Source: Lachnospiraceae bacterium (lineage in GTDB: Bacteria > Bacillota > Clostridia > Lachnospirales > Lachnospiraceae). Taken from it: a stretch of DNA of 64,000 bases. The stretch lies in assembly GCA_021200475.1 (NCBI GenBank), contig JAJQGP010000094.1, positions 18,691 through 82,690 of the forward strand. Direction: 5' to 3'. The notes under the pieces are model-generated. The model worked only from the letters and a program-made list of their open reading frames with translations, searched no databases and was not told the origin of the DNA. Position 1 is the stretch's first letter. Every line of letters begins with the position of its first letter. Below, piece after piece: positions 34,648 to 43,264 of this stretch. The position numbers and the translations under genes were made by a program.

Positions 34648-35430
34648 TCACAATCCTCTGCTTTTCAGAACCCGATGCTCTAGTACAGAGAATACGCATC
34701 GATCAATGAGAATTCCAATTACGATAATGACCAGCATCACGGCAGTTACCTGGTTGATATCCGCCATATCGCGTCCGGTCATCAGGGAATAGCCCAGGCC
34801 GACGTAAGAGGACATCACCTCACCGGACATCAGTGCTCTCCATGCAAAGGACCAGGATTGGCGCAATCCCGCCAGAAAGCCGGGCAGAGCTGCCGGGAAA
34901 ATGACATCCTTATACATCTGGAGCGGACTCGCGCCCATGGTTGCCGCCGCCCGCTTGTAGATGGGAGGAATGGAGGCAATCGCGTTTTCGATTGCCAGCG
35001 CCACACTGAAGGTAGAACCGATCACAACTACAAAGAGAACAGCGGATTCCTTCAGGCCGAACCACAGAATTGCAAACGGCACCCAGCAGACGCTTGGCAG
35101 CGACTGAAATCCATTCAGCAAAGGCTTCATACAGCGGTTTAAAAATGCTGACGCAGAGATCAGCAATCCAAGCACGGTACCGATCAGGAGAGAAATCAAA
35201 AAACCGATCAGGACTCTCCTCAGGCTATAGATCACGGCCTGAGAGAGCGTCCCTTTCGCAATCAGTTTTTCAAGGCTCTGAAGGACTCCAAGAGGGGAGG
35301 GCATCGCGTAGGATTTCCACCACCCAAGCGTACCCGTGCCAACAAAATAGATTACCTGCCACAGGAGGATGAGCAGAAGATAAAAGCAAAGGCAGGAAAG
35401 AATTTTTCCCGGCTTATTCTTACTGGTCAT
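34648..35430 (-). CDS. ABC transporter permease, NitT/TauT (SsuC) type
   Basis: 260 residues with six likely membrane helices. The EAA loop IPPIYKRAAATMGASPLQMYKDVIFPAALPG is characteristic of binding-protein-dependent permeases for sulfonates, nitrate or pyrimidine precursors. ATG 35430 follows AAGAAGAAT and overlaps the ATPase gene by 11 bases, indicating coupling. The substrate cannot be read from sequence. Confidence 0.9.
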   Translation of the reverse strand: MTSKNKPGKILSCLCFYLLLILLWQVIYFVGTGTLGWWKSYAMPSPLGVLQSLEKLIAKGTLSQAVIYSLRRVLIGFLISLLIGTVLGLLISASAFLNRCMKPLLNGFQSLPSVCWVPFAILWFGLKESAVLFVVVIGSTFSVALAIENAIASIPPIYKRAAATMGASPLQMYKDVIFPAALPGFLAGLRQSWSFAWRALMSGEVMSSYVGLGYSLMTGRDMADINQVTAVMLVIIVIGILIDRCVFSVLEHRVLKSRGL

Positions 35431-36190
35431 ATTCTTCTTTTGCAAGCTTTTCCACCTCCTTCTCAACACTGCTTAAAATCTTATGGCGGGCATTTAAAAA
35501 TTCCTGGGAGTCGATCTGGCGCGGACGCGGAAGGTCGACGGTATAGATATCCTTGATGCATCCCGGATTATCCGAAAGAATGACAATTCGATCCGCGAGA
35601 AACACTGCTTCCTCCACACTGTGCGTGACAAAAAGAATCGTTTTTTTTGTCTCCTCCCAGATCTGTTCCAGATCCGCACGCAGTTTATTTGTCGTCTGCT
35701 TGTCCAGTGCGGAAAAAGGCTCGTCCATTAAAAGAATCGGACTGTTCAGGCACAGAGCCCTGGCCAGTGCGGTCCTCTGTTTCATTCCACCGGAAATCTC
35801 ATGAATCCGATAATTGCGAAATTCCCAGAGACGCACCATTTTCAGATAATGCTCTGCGCGGCGGTTCTGTTCCTCCTTTGCCACGCCGGCGAGCTTCATC
35901 CCGAATTTTACATTATCCATCACATTCAGCCATGGATAGAGCGCGTGTTCCTGAAACATCATAACCCGGTCTGCGCCAGCTCCGGTAATTGCTTTTCCAT
36001 TGATAAACAGATCACCGGAAGAGGGCGTATCAAGTCCGGCGACAATATTCAGCAGGGTCGACTTTCCGCAGCCGGACGGCCCCACAATACATACAAATTC
36101 CCCGTCTTCGACCGTCAGAGAGATATCCTTCAGTGTTTCCCTTACGGAATTATCAAAAGAGCGGGAGATATGTTTTAATTCTAATGACAT
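35420..36190 (-). CDS. ABC transporter ATP-binding protein, NitT/TauT (SsuB) type
   Basis: 256 residues. Walker A GPSGCGKST, Q-loop MMFQEHALYPWL, signature EISGGMKQRTALARAL, Walker B ILLMDEPFSALD and the H-loop VTHSVEEAV are all present. The start at 36190 (MSLELKHISRSF) follows GAGGAACCC; an upstream in-frame Met lacks a site. Second gene of the A-B-C operon. Confidence 0.93.
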   Translation of the reverse strand: MSLELKHISRSFDNSVRETLKDISLTVEDGEFVCIVGPSGCGKSTLLNIVAGLDTPSSGDLFINGKAITGAGADRVMMFQEHALYPWLNVMDNVKFGMKLAGVAKEEQNRRAEHYLKMVRLWEFRNYRIHEISGGMKQRTALARALCLNSPILLMDEPFSALDKQTTNKLRADLEQIWEETKKTILFVTHSVEEAVFLADRIVILSDNPGCIKDIYTVDLPRPRQIDSQEFLNARHKILSSVEKEVEKLAKEEYDQ

Positions 36191-36236
36191 TTTGGGTTCC
36201 TCTTCTTCCTGTTTTCTGTGTACAGCCAATCATGGA

Positions 36237-37331
36237 CTATTCTTCACTCAGTAGGCTCTCCAGTATGGACAGATCGACGAGCGAATCGCCTGGCATTTCG
36301 TCGATGAATTCCTGCTCAAGAGAAATTGCCGCAAAATCCATGAGCGCATCTTCATTTAATTCTACCGTGAGCGTCGTGCGGGAGAATGCGCCCAGAATCA
36401 CGTCCTTTTCATAGGAAGTTCCGGTGACCTCGTTAATTTCCTCAATCATTGCGTCAACGGAACTGTTCAGGTCTGCATTGATCGCCTCTGTCGTATCGAT
36501 ATGTACCTGTAAAAAGGTTTCCACTACTTCCGGATATTCCTCCAGAAAATCCTTTCGCACAACAATGACAGCCACCGGATAATTACCGGAATAATAAATC
36601 TCCTCGTAGTCCAGCAAGAGATCGATATTATCCGATGAGGTCAGGATCGTTCCCCACGGCTCCGGTACAAGAGCGGCATCAATACTTCCCTGATCAAACA
36701 TATTCTGCAGGTTTGAATTATCTACGGCTACCACTTCCACTGTACCGCCATCGGAAACAGGGGAGAGATCATTCTGGGAAAGCAGATTCAGAAGGCACAG
36801 ATGCTGCGTATTCCCTGTCTGAGGAATGGCGACCGTCTTTCCATCCAGGTCTGCCACAGAGCTGATTCCGGAATCTGCACTCACCACAAGCACTGCGCCC
36901 GCGTCTGCTGCGTTTGCAATCACAACGACATCCCCATCTGACTTGACATTGCCATTGATCGCCGGCACCGGTCCGATATAGCCAATATCAATTTCCTGCG
37001 CAAACAGTGCTTCTACTTCAGAGGAACCGGCTGTAAAAGACGTCCATGATACGTCATATCCATCTCCGAGCGCTTCTTCCAGCGTTCCTTCATTTTTCAT
37101 CACAAGCGCCTGCGCGTGGGTAATATTGGGAAAATACGCCATCCGTACCTCGACTGCTTTGGAATTTGCGCCTGAAGTATCAGAAGAAGAATCAGAACTA
37201 TGAGACGAGCAGCCAGTGAGGCCAAGAAGCATCAGCATAAGGAACGCAATCCACCAAATTCGAAGTGTTTTTCGAGTTGGCGGCTGCTCTGCCCCAGTCT
37301 TATTGCAAACGTTTGCAGCAAAATTTTTCAT
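36237..37331 (-). CDS. ABC transporter substrate-binding lipoprotein, NitT/TauT type
   Basis: 364 residues. A hydrophobic segment ends in the lipobox LTGC, giving lipidation at Cys41. The mature part has RMAYFPNITHAQALVMKNEGTLEEAL, DIGYIGPVPAINGN, KTVAIPQTGNTQHLCLL and DAALVPEPWG, as in aliphatic sulfonate/nitrate/taurine-binding proteins. ATG 37331 follows AAAGGTGAT. A LacI-type operator palindrome lies inside codons 5-9. It heads the operon and is divergent from the LacI regulator. Confidence 0.9.
   Translation of the reverse strand: MKNFAANVCNKTGAEQPPTRKTLRIWWIAFLMLMLLGLTGCSSHSSDSSSDTSGANSKAVEVRMAYFPNITHAQALVMKNEGTLEEALGDGYDVSWTSFTAGSSEVEALFAQEIDIGYIGPVPAINGNVKSDGDVVVIANAADAGAVLVVSADSGISSVADLDGKTVAIPQTGNTQHLCLLNLLSQNDLSPVSDGGTVEVVAVDNSNLQNMFDQGSIDAALVPEPWGTILTSSDNIDLLLDYEEIYYSGNYPVAVIVVRKDFLEEYPEVVETFLQVHIDTTEAINADLNSSVDAMIEEINEVTGTSYEKDVILGAFSRTTLTVELNEDALMDFAAISLEQEFIDEMPGDSLVDLSILESLLSEE
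37304..37317. promoter_or_regulatory. LacI-type operator inside the binding-protein gene
   Basis: TGCAAACGTTTGCA is a perfect 14-base palindrome with the ACGT centre typical of LacI-family operators. It is about 55 bases downstream of the predicted start of transcription. Confidence 0.6.
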
Positions 37332-37374
37332 GCGAATATCACCTTTCTGCTTGTTATTTTTGGGTTTGTTTTTT

Positions 37375-37404
37375 ATAATAGCTGTATCATACACGGTTTG
37401 TCCG
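37375..37404 (-). promoter_or_regulatory. Promoter candidate of the ABC transporter operon
   Basis: On the minus strand, CGGACA (37404-37399), an 18-base spacer and TATTAT (37380-37375). Confidence 0.4.
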
Positions 37405-37416
37405 GATTTTTAAAGC

Positions 37417-37439
37417 TATAATTACACAAACGTTTTCAC
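37417..37439 (+). promoter_or_regulatory. -10 box and overlapping operator of the LacI-family gene
   Basis: A perfect TATAAT at 37417-37422 (-35 weak) is followed by ACAAACGTTTTCA with an ACGT centre at 37430-37433. The operator covers the expected transcription start, suggesting autorepression. Confidence 0.55.
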
Positions 37440-37457
37440 ACAGCGGGAGGGGACAGA

Positions 37458-38477
37458 ATGTCATTAAAAAAAATCTCTGAAATGACCGGGGTGTCAATTT
37501 CTACCGTATCAAGAGTGTTAAATAATCGGGATTATAACTGTGCCTCAGAAGAAATTAAGAATAAGATCTGGGCAGCGGCCGAAGAAATCAGCTATGTGCC
37601 AAACGAAAGTGCGCGTAATCTGAAGCTCGGCCAGACAAGGCAGACTTCGACTCCGGCCAGAAAACTGGCAGTTATTCTGGAGCGCTTTCATTCACTGGAT
37701 GACGATCCTTTTTTTCGCGAATTATTTCGCAGTGTAGAACAGGAAGCATTTGCCAACGGCTGTACGATCCGTGCAGCCTGCTTTTCTGAAGCAAATAAGG
37801 AGGCGCTTTTTAAGGAAAAAGCAGACGGCTACATTATCCTGGGACGCGCTTCCTCACAAACGCTCGCTCTTATGAAAAAACACAGTAAAAATCTTGTCTC
37901 TGTCAGCCGGAATCCGACGAACTTTGAACTGGACGAGATCATCTGTGACGGACGCTCTGCCGCGGTGTGCGCAATGGAGCATCTGATCAGCAAAGGATAT
38001 TGGCGTATCGCCTACATCGGCGACTGCTCTTATGAAGATCGCTATGTGGGGTATTGCGATACGATGATCCGGCATGGTCTTCCAATGGACTATTCCCGTA
38101 TTATTCCGACGGATCAGACTGCAAAAAGCGGATGCGCTGCAATGAAAAAGCTGTTAGAGAACAATCGGGAACTACATGCTGTGGATGCTGTTTTCTGCGC
38201 CAACGATGCAACCGCCATTGGCGCACTTAAGGGGTGGAACGAATGGCAGGTTTCTGATCCGTCACAGAATAAAGCTGCAAAAATGCCGGCGATTATTTCC
38301 ATTGATGATATCAAAGCCGCTTCCGAAGTCACTCCCTCTCTGACAACGGTCCACATTCCTCATGAGGATATGGGAAAAACGGCTGTGAAAGTGCTGCTTG
38401 ACCGAATAAAAAAGGGGCACGCAGAAAAAGTGCGTGTGGAATTCTCAAGCCGTCTGGTCATACGTGAGAGCTGCTGA
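37458..38477 (+). CDS. LacI-family transcriptional regulator
   Basis: 339 residues. The N-terminal helix-turn-helix with hinge (LKKISEMTGVSISTVSRVLNNRDYNCASEE, then YVPNESARNLKLG) is followed by a periplasmic-binding-protein-like effector domain (IICDGRSAAVCAMEHLISKGYWRIAYIGD, VFCANDATAIGALKG, SIDDIKAASEVTPSLTTV). It is divergent from the ABC operon, and palindromes of the right type lie at its own start and inside the first transporter gene. The effector is probably a sugar or sugar derivative (inference from family). Confidence 0.92.
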   Translation: MSLKKISEMTGVSISTVSRVLNNRDYNCASEEIKNKIWAAAEEISYVPNESARNLKLGQTRQTSTPARKLAVILERFHSLDDDPFFRELFRSVEQEAFANGCTIRAACFSEANKEALFKEKADGYIILGRASSQTLALMKKHSKNLVSVSRNPTNFELDEIICDGRSAAVCAMEHLISKGYWRIAYIGDCSYEDRYVGYCDTMIRHGLPMDYSRIIPTDQTAKSGCAAMKKLLENNRELHAVDAVFCANDATAIGALKGWNEWQVSDPSQNKAAKMPAIISIDDIKAASEVTPSLTTVHIPHEDMGKTAVKVLLDRIKKGHAEKVRVEFSSRLVIRESC

Positions 38478-38509
38478 GAAAAAGAATCTCTTGATACAGA
38501 CTTGAAATT

Positions 38510-38848
38510 GTGATATCTTTCTGTCAGATTCATTCTCCACAGCTGTCCCGTATGCTCACAGCTCCGGGAATAAGCTCATTTAAATCGCAGAACAGGAAGT
38601 CTGCGAAAGGAGATAAGGAGTATGAAGGCTTGGTCAGTATTCCGGAGTGGCGTGCTCTCGCTCTGAAACATTATTTTACAAAGAAAACCATCCGCATCGG
38701 GGAAGGGAAACTGATCGCCGCGCAGCAGAACCCGGAGGAGTACAAAGGCCCGATTGTGCGTGTGGCCGGATACAGCGATCATTTCCGCAATTTCAGCAAG
38801 GCGCTGCAGGACGAGATCATCGAGCGTACGGAGCAGAGCTTTGCGTAG
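38510..38848 (+). pseudogene. Glycyl-radical-enzyme remnant: N- and C-termini joined by internal deletion
   Basis: An open frame of 112 codons. YEGLVSIPEWRALALKHYFTKKTIRIGEG resembles the N-terminus of PFL-like glycyl radical enzymes. It runs straight into QQNPEEYKGPIVRVAGYSDHF and KALQDEIIERTEQSF, the C-terminal glycyl-radical loop (radical Gly in VAGYS). The roughly 700 residues between, including the catalytic Cys, are gone. No good ribosome-binding site fits this frame; the nearby AAAGGAG...ATG at 38622 is out of frame. Most likely a dead remnant, though the intact loop recalls the spare-part protein GrcA. Confidence 0.7.
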
Positions 38849-38853
38849 TAAGC

Positions 38854-38882
38854 TTGTCGATGTGGAAAGAGTATGCTATAAT
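38854..38882 (+). promoter_or_regulatory. Promoter of the miaB-mutS-mutL-miaA operon
   Basis: TTGTCG (38854-38859), a 17-base spacer ending TGC and a perfect TATAAT (38877-38882). Leader of about 105 bases. Confidence 0.75.
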
Positions 38883-38994
38883 TTCAGACGGTTCACAGGG
38901 AAAGAAATTCAGGAAACCTTCAGCAGAAGCGAAGCATAGATTTGCGGATTCTGTTCGAAATAGTGAAATCTAAAAAAATACTCGGAGCGTAACG

Positions 38995-40566
38995 ATGGAT
39001 AATCATACAATCATTCAGCCAGAAACCAGATACTGTGGTATTTTGGATGCGATAGACACAACAATGGAAGCACCGGCGGAAGAACCGCAGCGCCAGTATT
39101 ATTATATGGCGAAATCCAGAGAAATCATAAAAGAGAAAGAACTGGAATACGGGCGGCATCTGCGCGCGAATGTCACTACCTTCGGTTGCCAGATGAATGC
39201 CAAAGATTCCGAAAAACTGCGCGGTATCCTCGAGGCAATCGGTTATCGGCAGACGGAGAGCGAGGAAGCCGACCTGGTTCTCTATAATACCTGCACGGTT
39301 CGCGAAAATGCAAACCTGAAGGTGTACGGACATTTAGGGTTGCTCTCCAATCTGAAAAAGAAAAACCCGCATATGATCATTGGCCTTTGCGGCTGCATGA
39401 TGCAGGAGCCGGAGGTGGTAGAGAAGCTGCGTAAGAGCTACCGCTTTGTCAATCTGGTCTTCGGCACACACAATATCTATAAATTCGCGGAGCTGCTATA
39501 TGAAGTTCTGGAACGGCAGCTTCACGCGGAGCAGATGCAGCAGTCGCCCGGGAAAACAGACATGGTGATCGACATCTGGAAGGATACAGCTCAGATTGTC
39601 GAAGCGCTTCCCGCGGATCGCACCTATTCGTTCAAATGCGGCGTAAATATTATGTACGGCTGTAATAATTTCTGTACCTATTGTATTGTGCCCTATGTGC
39701 GCGGACGGGAACGCAGCCGCAGGCCGGAGGATATTCTCTGTGAAGTGGAACAGCTGGCAAAGGATGGCGTAAAAGAGGTCATGCTGCTCGGGCAGAATGT
39801 CAATTCCTACGGAAAGAATCTGACGAAAGGATTCTCTATGGATAACCACACCCGAAATAGTGCTATGACTGGCCTCGGTGAGCCGGTTTCCTTTGCGGAG
39901 CTTCTGCGGATGGTGGAGCAGGTGCCGGGGATTGAGCGCATCCGCTTCATGACCTCCCATCCAAAGGATTTATCGGATGAACTGATTGCGGTAATGAAGC
40001 ACTCGGAGAAGATCTGCAACCATCTTCATCTGCCGCTGCAGTCCGGCAGCAGCCGGATTCTGAAAAAAATGAACCGCCGTTATACGAAGGAACAGTACCT
40101 TGAGCTGGCCGCGAAGCTGCGACGGGAGATTCCGGATCTCTCCATTACAACGGATATCATTGTCGGATTTCCGGGAGAGACGGAGGAGGATTTTCAGGAA
40201 ACCCTTGATGTCGTGCGCCAGGTGCGTTTCGACAGCGCGTTTACCTTTATTTACTCCAAACGAACCGGTACTCCCGCCGCTGTGATGGAAGACCAGGTGC
40301 CAGAGGATGTGGTGAAAGATCGCTTTAACCGTCTCCTGGCTCTTGTTCAGAGCATCTCACAGGAAATGGCCATGCGGGTAGAGGGACAGACCCTTCCGGT
40401 ATTGGTGGAGTCCGTGAATGACCATGACGACACACTGGTTACCGGTCGTCTCTCGAACAATCTGCTTGTACATTTTCCGGGAACAGAGGAGCTGATCGGC
40501 AGGATTGTAAACGTACATCTGACCGAATGCAAGGGATTTTATTATATGGGGGAGATCACTTCATGA
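38995..40566 (+). CDS. miaB: tRNA-2-methylthio-N6-dimethylallyladenosine synthase MiaB
   Basis: 523 residues. The N-terminal UPF0004 domain supplies three cysteines (TFGCQMN, NTCTVREN, GCMMQ). The radical-SAM motif CNNFCTYC lies at about 223-230 with IVPYVRGRERSRRPEDI, and a TRAM domain is at the end. It methylthiolates i6A37 of tRNA, which MiaA, three genes downstream, makes. About 65 extra N-terminal residues precede the domain. The stop overlaps the mutS start by ATGA. Confidence 0.95.
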   Translation: MDNHTIIQPETRYCGILDAIDTTMEAPAEEPQRQYYYMAKSREIIKEKELEYGRHLRANVTTFGCQMNAKDSEKLRGILEAIGYRQTESEEADLVLYNTCTVRENANLKVYGHLGLLSNLKKKNPHMIIGLCGCMMQEPEVVEKLRKSYRFVNLVFGTHNIYKFAELLYEVLERQLHAEQMQQSPGKTDMVIDIWKDTAQIVEALPADRTYSFKCGVNIMYGCNNFCTYCIVPYVRGRERSRRPEDILCEVEQLAKDGVKEVMLLGQNVNSYGKNLTKGFSMDNHTRNSAMTGLGEPVSFAELLRMVEQVPGIERIRFMTSHPKDLSDELIAVMKHSEKICNHLHLPLQSGSSRILKKMNRRYTKEQYLELAAKLRREIPDLSITTDIIVGFPGETEEDFQETLDVVRQVRFDSAFTFIYSKRTGTPAAVMEDQVPEDVVKDRFNRLLALVQSISQEMAMRVEGQTLPVLVESVNDHDDTLVTGRLSNNLLVHFPGTEELIGRIVNVHLTECKGFYYMGEITS

Positions 40567-43247
40567 CAGAAGAGAAAATCCGGGAACTTTTGCCGCAGCT
40601 GACACCGATGATGCAGCAGTATTTGCAGACGAAATTGCAGTATCTGGACTGCATCCTTTTTTATCGGCTCGGTGATTTTTATGAAATGTTCTTTGACGAC
40701 GCTCAGATTGCGTCAAAGGAACTGGAGCTGACGCTGACCGGGAAGGATTGCGGGATGAAAGAACGCGCGCCCATGTGCGGAGTGCCCTATCATGCGGTGG
40801 ACGGCTACCTGAATAAGCTGGTCTCCAGAGGATACAAGGTGGCAATCGGAGAGCAGATGGAGGACCCGAAGCTGGCAAAGGGACTGGTAAAGCGGGAAGT
40901 CATCCGTATTGTCACACCTGGTACAAACTTGGATTCGCAGGCACTGGATGAAACGCGGAACAACTACCTGATGTGTGTCTTTTATATGGCGGATCGCTAC
41001 GGCGTCTCGATCGCCGACATTACCACCGGAGAATATCTGATGACAGAGCTGGACAGTGAGCGGAAGCTGTTCGATGAGATTATCAAATTCTCTCCCAAAG
41101 AGCTCATCTGCAACCAGGCCTTTTATGTCAGCGGCATTGACCTGGAGGATATGCGGGAGCGGCTTGGCATCACGATTTTTTCCCTGGATGCCTGGTATTT
41201 TGACGATGAACTCTGCAGCAGGATACTGAAGGAGCATTTTCATGTCTCCGCACTGGAGGGACTGGGTATTGCGGACTACAGCTGCGGCGTAATCGCGGCC
41301 GGTTCTCTTTTGAAATATCTGATGGAGACGCAGAAGACATCGATCGCGAACCTGACACGTCTGGTGCCGTATTCGATCGGAAAATATATGGTACTTGACA
41401 GCTCGACCCGGCGGAATCTGGAGCTGTGCGAGACACTGTGGGAGAAGAAAAAGCGCGGTTCGCTCTTGTGGGTGCTCGACAAAACACGGACAGCAATGGG
41501 CGCGCGTCTGTTGCGCAAATATGTGGAGCAGTCACTGATTGAAAAAGAGGAAATCACAGCCAGACTGGACGCGGTAGAAGAGCTGAAGAACAATGCGATT
41601 ACCAGAGAGGAATTGCGCGAATATCTGAACCCGATTTATGACCTGGAGCGTCTGATCAGCCGCATCAGCTACCAGACGGCCAACCCGCGGGATATGATTG
41701 CTTTTAAGACCTCTCTCGCAATGCTGCCGCATATCAAATATATCATGAAGAGCCTGGAAGCCCCCCTTCTTCATGAGCTGGAAGAACAGATCGATGAGCT
41801 GAATGACGTTCATGACCTGATTGAGCGGGCCATTCTTGACGAACCGCCGATCATCATCCGCGAGGGCGGAATCATCAAGGACGGCTACAATGAAGAGATA
41901 GACCGACTGCGCAGTGCCAAGAATGACGGGAAAAGCTGGCTGGCAAAGCTGGAGGCCGAAGAGAGGGAAAAGACCGGAATCAAAAACCTCAAGGTAAAAT
42001 ACAACAAGGTATTTGGTTATTATCTGGAAGTGACCAATTCTTACAAGAATATGGTGCCGGATTATTTTATGCGCAAACAGACACTGACGAATGCAGAGCG
42101 TTACATAACGCCGGAGCTGAAGGAGCTGGAGGATACGATCCTCGGCGCGGAAGACCGGCTGGTTTCCCTGGAATATGCGCTCTATGTTGAGGTGCGCAGC
42201 CAGGTGGCAGATCAGATTGTGCGCATTCAGGAGACCGCAAAGGCCATTGCCGGGCTGGATGTGTTCGCTTCTCTTGCTCTGGTTGCGGAGCGCAACAATT
42301 ATGTAAAGCCGCAGATCAATGAGCGCGGTACGATTGAGATCAAAAACGGCCGCCATCCGGTCGTGGAAAAGATGATTCCCAACGATATGTTTATCGCCAA
42401 TGACACCCATCTGGACAATGGGAAAAATCTGGTTTCCATCATTACCGGTCCCAATATGGCTGGAAAGTCAACCTATATGCGGCAGAGCGCACTGATTGTC
42501 CTTCTTGCGCAGATTGGCAGCTTTGTGCCGGCGGACAGTGCCAAAATCGGACTGGTCGACCGCATCTTTACCCGCGTCGGAGCCTCCGACGATCTGGCGA
42601 GCGGACAGAGTACCTTTATGGTCGAAATGACCGAGGTGGCGAATATCCTGCGCAACGCGACAAAGAACAGTCTGCTGATCCTGGATGAGATCGGGCGCGG
42701 CACCAGCACCTTTGACGGCTTAAGCATTGCCTGGGCGGTAATCGAACACATCAGCAATCCAAAGCTGCTTGGCGCTAAGACGCTGTTTGTAACACACTAC
42801 CACGAGCTGACGGAGCTGGAAGGAAAGCTTCCGGGTGTGAACAATTACTGCATCGCAGTGAAAGAACAGGGCGACGATATTGTCTTTCTTCGAAAAATCA
42901 TCCCCGGCGGCGCGGACAAAAGCTACGGCATCCAGGTTGCGCGCCTGGCCGGAGTGCCGGCCAGTGTCACAGACCGCGCAAAGGAGCTCGCGGAAGAGCT
43001 TTCGAACGCGGACATCACTGTTCATGTGCAGGAGGGCGCAAGTCAGACGCCTAAAAGCAAAAAAACGCGCACAAAAAAGCCGGATCCGGTCGAGCTCAAC
43101 CAGATGACCATCTTCGACACCGTCAGCGATGCAGATGTGCTCAAAGAACTGCAGGAGCTCGACGTACCAAATATGACACCGATGGACGCGATGAATACGC
43201 TGTATCGACTGCAGAGTAAGCTGAAAAACCGGTGGAGCAATCAATAG
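40563..43247 (+). CDS. mutS: DNA mismatch repair protein MutS
   Basis: 894 residues; recognises mismatches. The N-terminal mismatch-binding motif FYRLGDFYEMFFDDA is intact (F-x-E as FYEMF). The ATPase has Walker A GPNMAGKSTYMRQS near residue 628, DDLASGQSTFMVEM, and Walker B LLILDEIGRGTSTFDG, then VTHYHEL. Start overlaps the miaB stop; followed 17 bases later by mutL. Confidence 0.97.
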   Translation: MTEEKIRELLPQLTPMMQQYLQTKLQYLDCILFYRLGDFYEMFFDDAQIASKELELTLTGKDCGMKERAPMCGVPYHAVDGYLNKLVSRGYKVAIGEQMEDPKLAKGLVKREVIRIVTPGTNLDSQALDETRNNYLMCVFYMADRYGVSIADITTGEYLMTELDSERKLFDEIIKFSPKELICNQAFYVSGIDLEDMRERLGITIFSLDAWYFDDELCSRILKEHFHVSALEGLGIADYSCGVIAAGSLLKYLMETQKTSIANLTRLVPYSIGKYMVLDSSTRRNLELCETLWEKKKRGSLLWVLDKTRTAMGARLLRKYVEQSLIEKEEITARLDAVEELKNNAITREELREYLNPIYDLERLISRISYQTANPRDMIAFKTSLAMLPHIKYIMKSLEAPLLHELEEQIDELNDVHDLIERAILDEPPIIIREGGIIKDGYNEEIDRLRSAKNDGKSWLAKLEAEEREKTGIKNLKVKYNKVFGYYLEVTNSYKNMVPDYFMRKQTLTNAERYITPELKELEDTILGAEDRLVSLEYALYVEVRSQVADQIVRIQETAKAIAGLDVFASLALVAERNNYVKPQINERGTIEIKNGRHPVVEKMIPNDMFIANDTHLDNGKNLVSIITGPNMAGKSTYMRQSALIVLLAQIGSFVPADSAKIGLVDRIFTRVGASDDLASGQSTFMVEMTEVANILRNATKNSLLILDEIGRGTSTFDGLSIAWAVIEHISNPKLLGAKTLFVTHYHELTELEGKLPGVNNYCIAVKEQGDDIVFLRKIIPGGADKSYGIQVARLAGVPASVTDRAKELAEELSNADITVHVQEGASQTPKSKKTRTKKPDPVELNQMTIFDTVSDADVLKELQELDVPNMTPMDAMNTLYRLQSKLKNRWSNQ

Positions 43248-43264
43248 ACAGAAAGGCTGCAAAT

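Noticed and set aside
38622-38848. Small gene starting at ATG 38622 behind a good AAAGGAG site
   Set aside because: That frame does not carry the glycyl-radical motifs; the match is in another frame, and the GGAG run simply encodes part of it.
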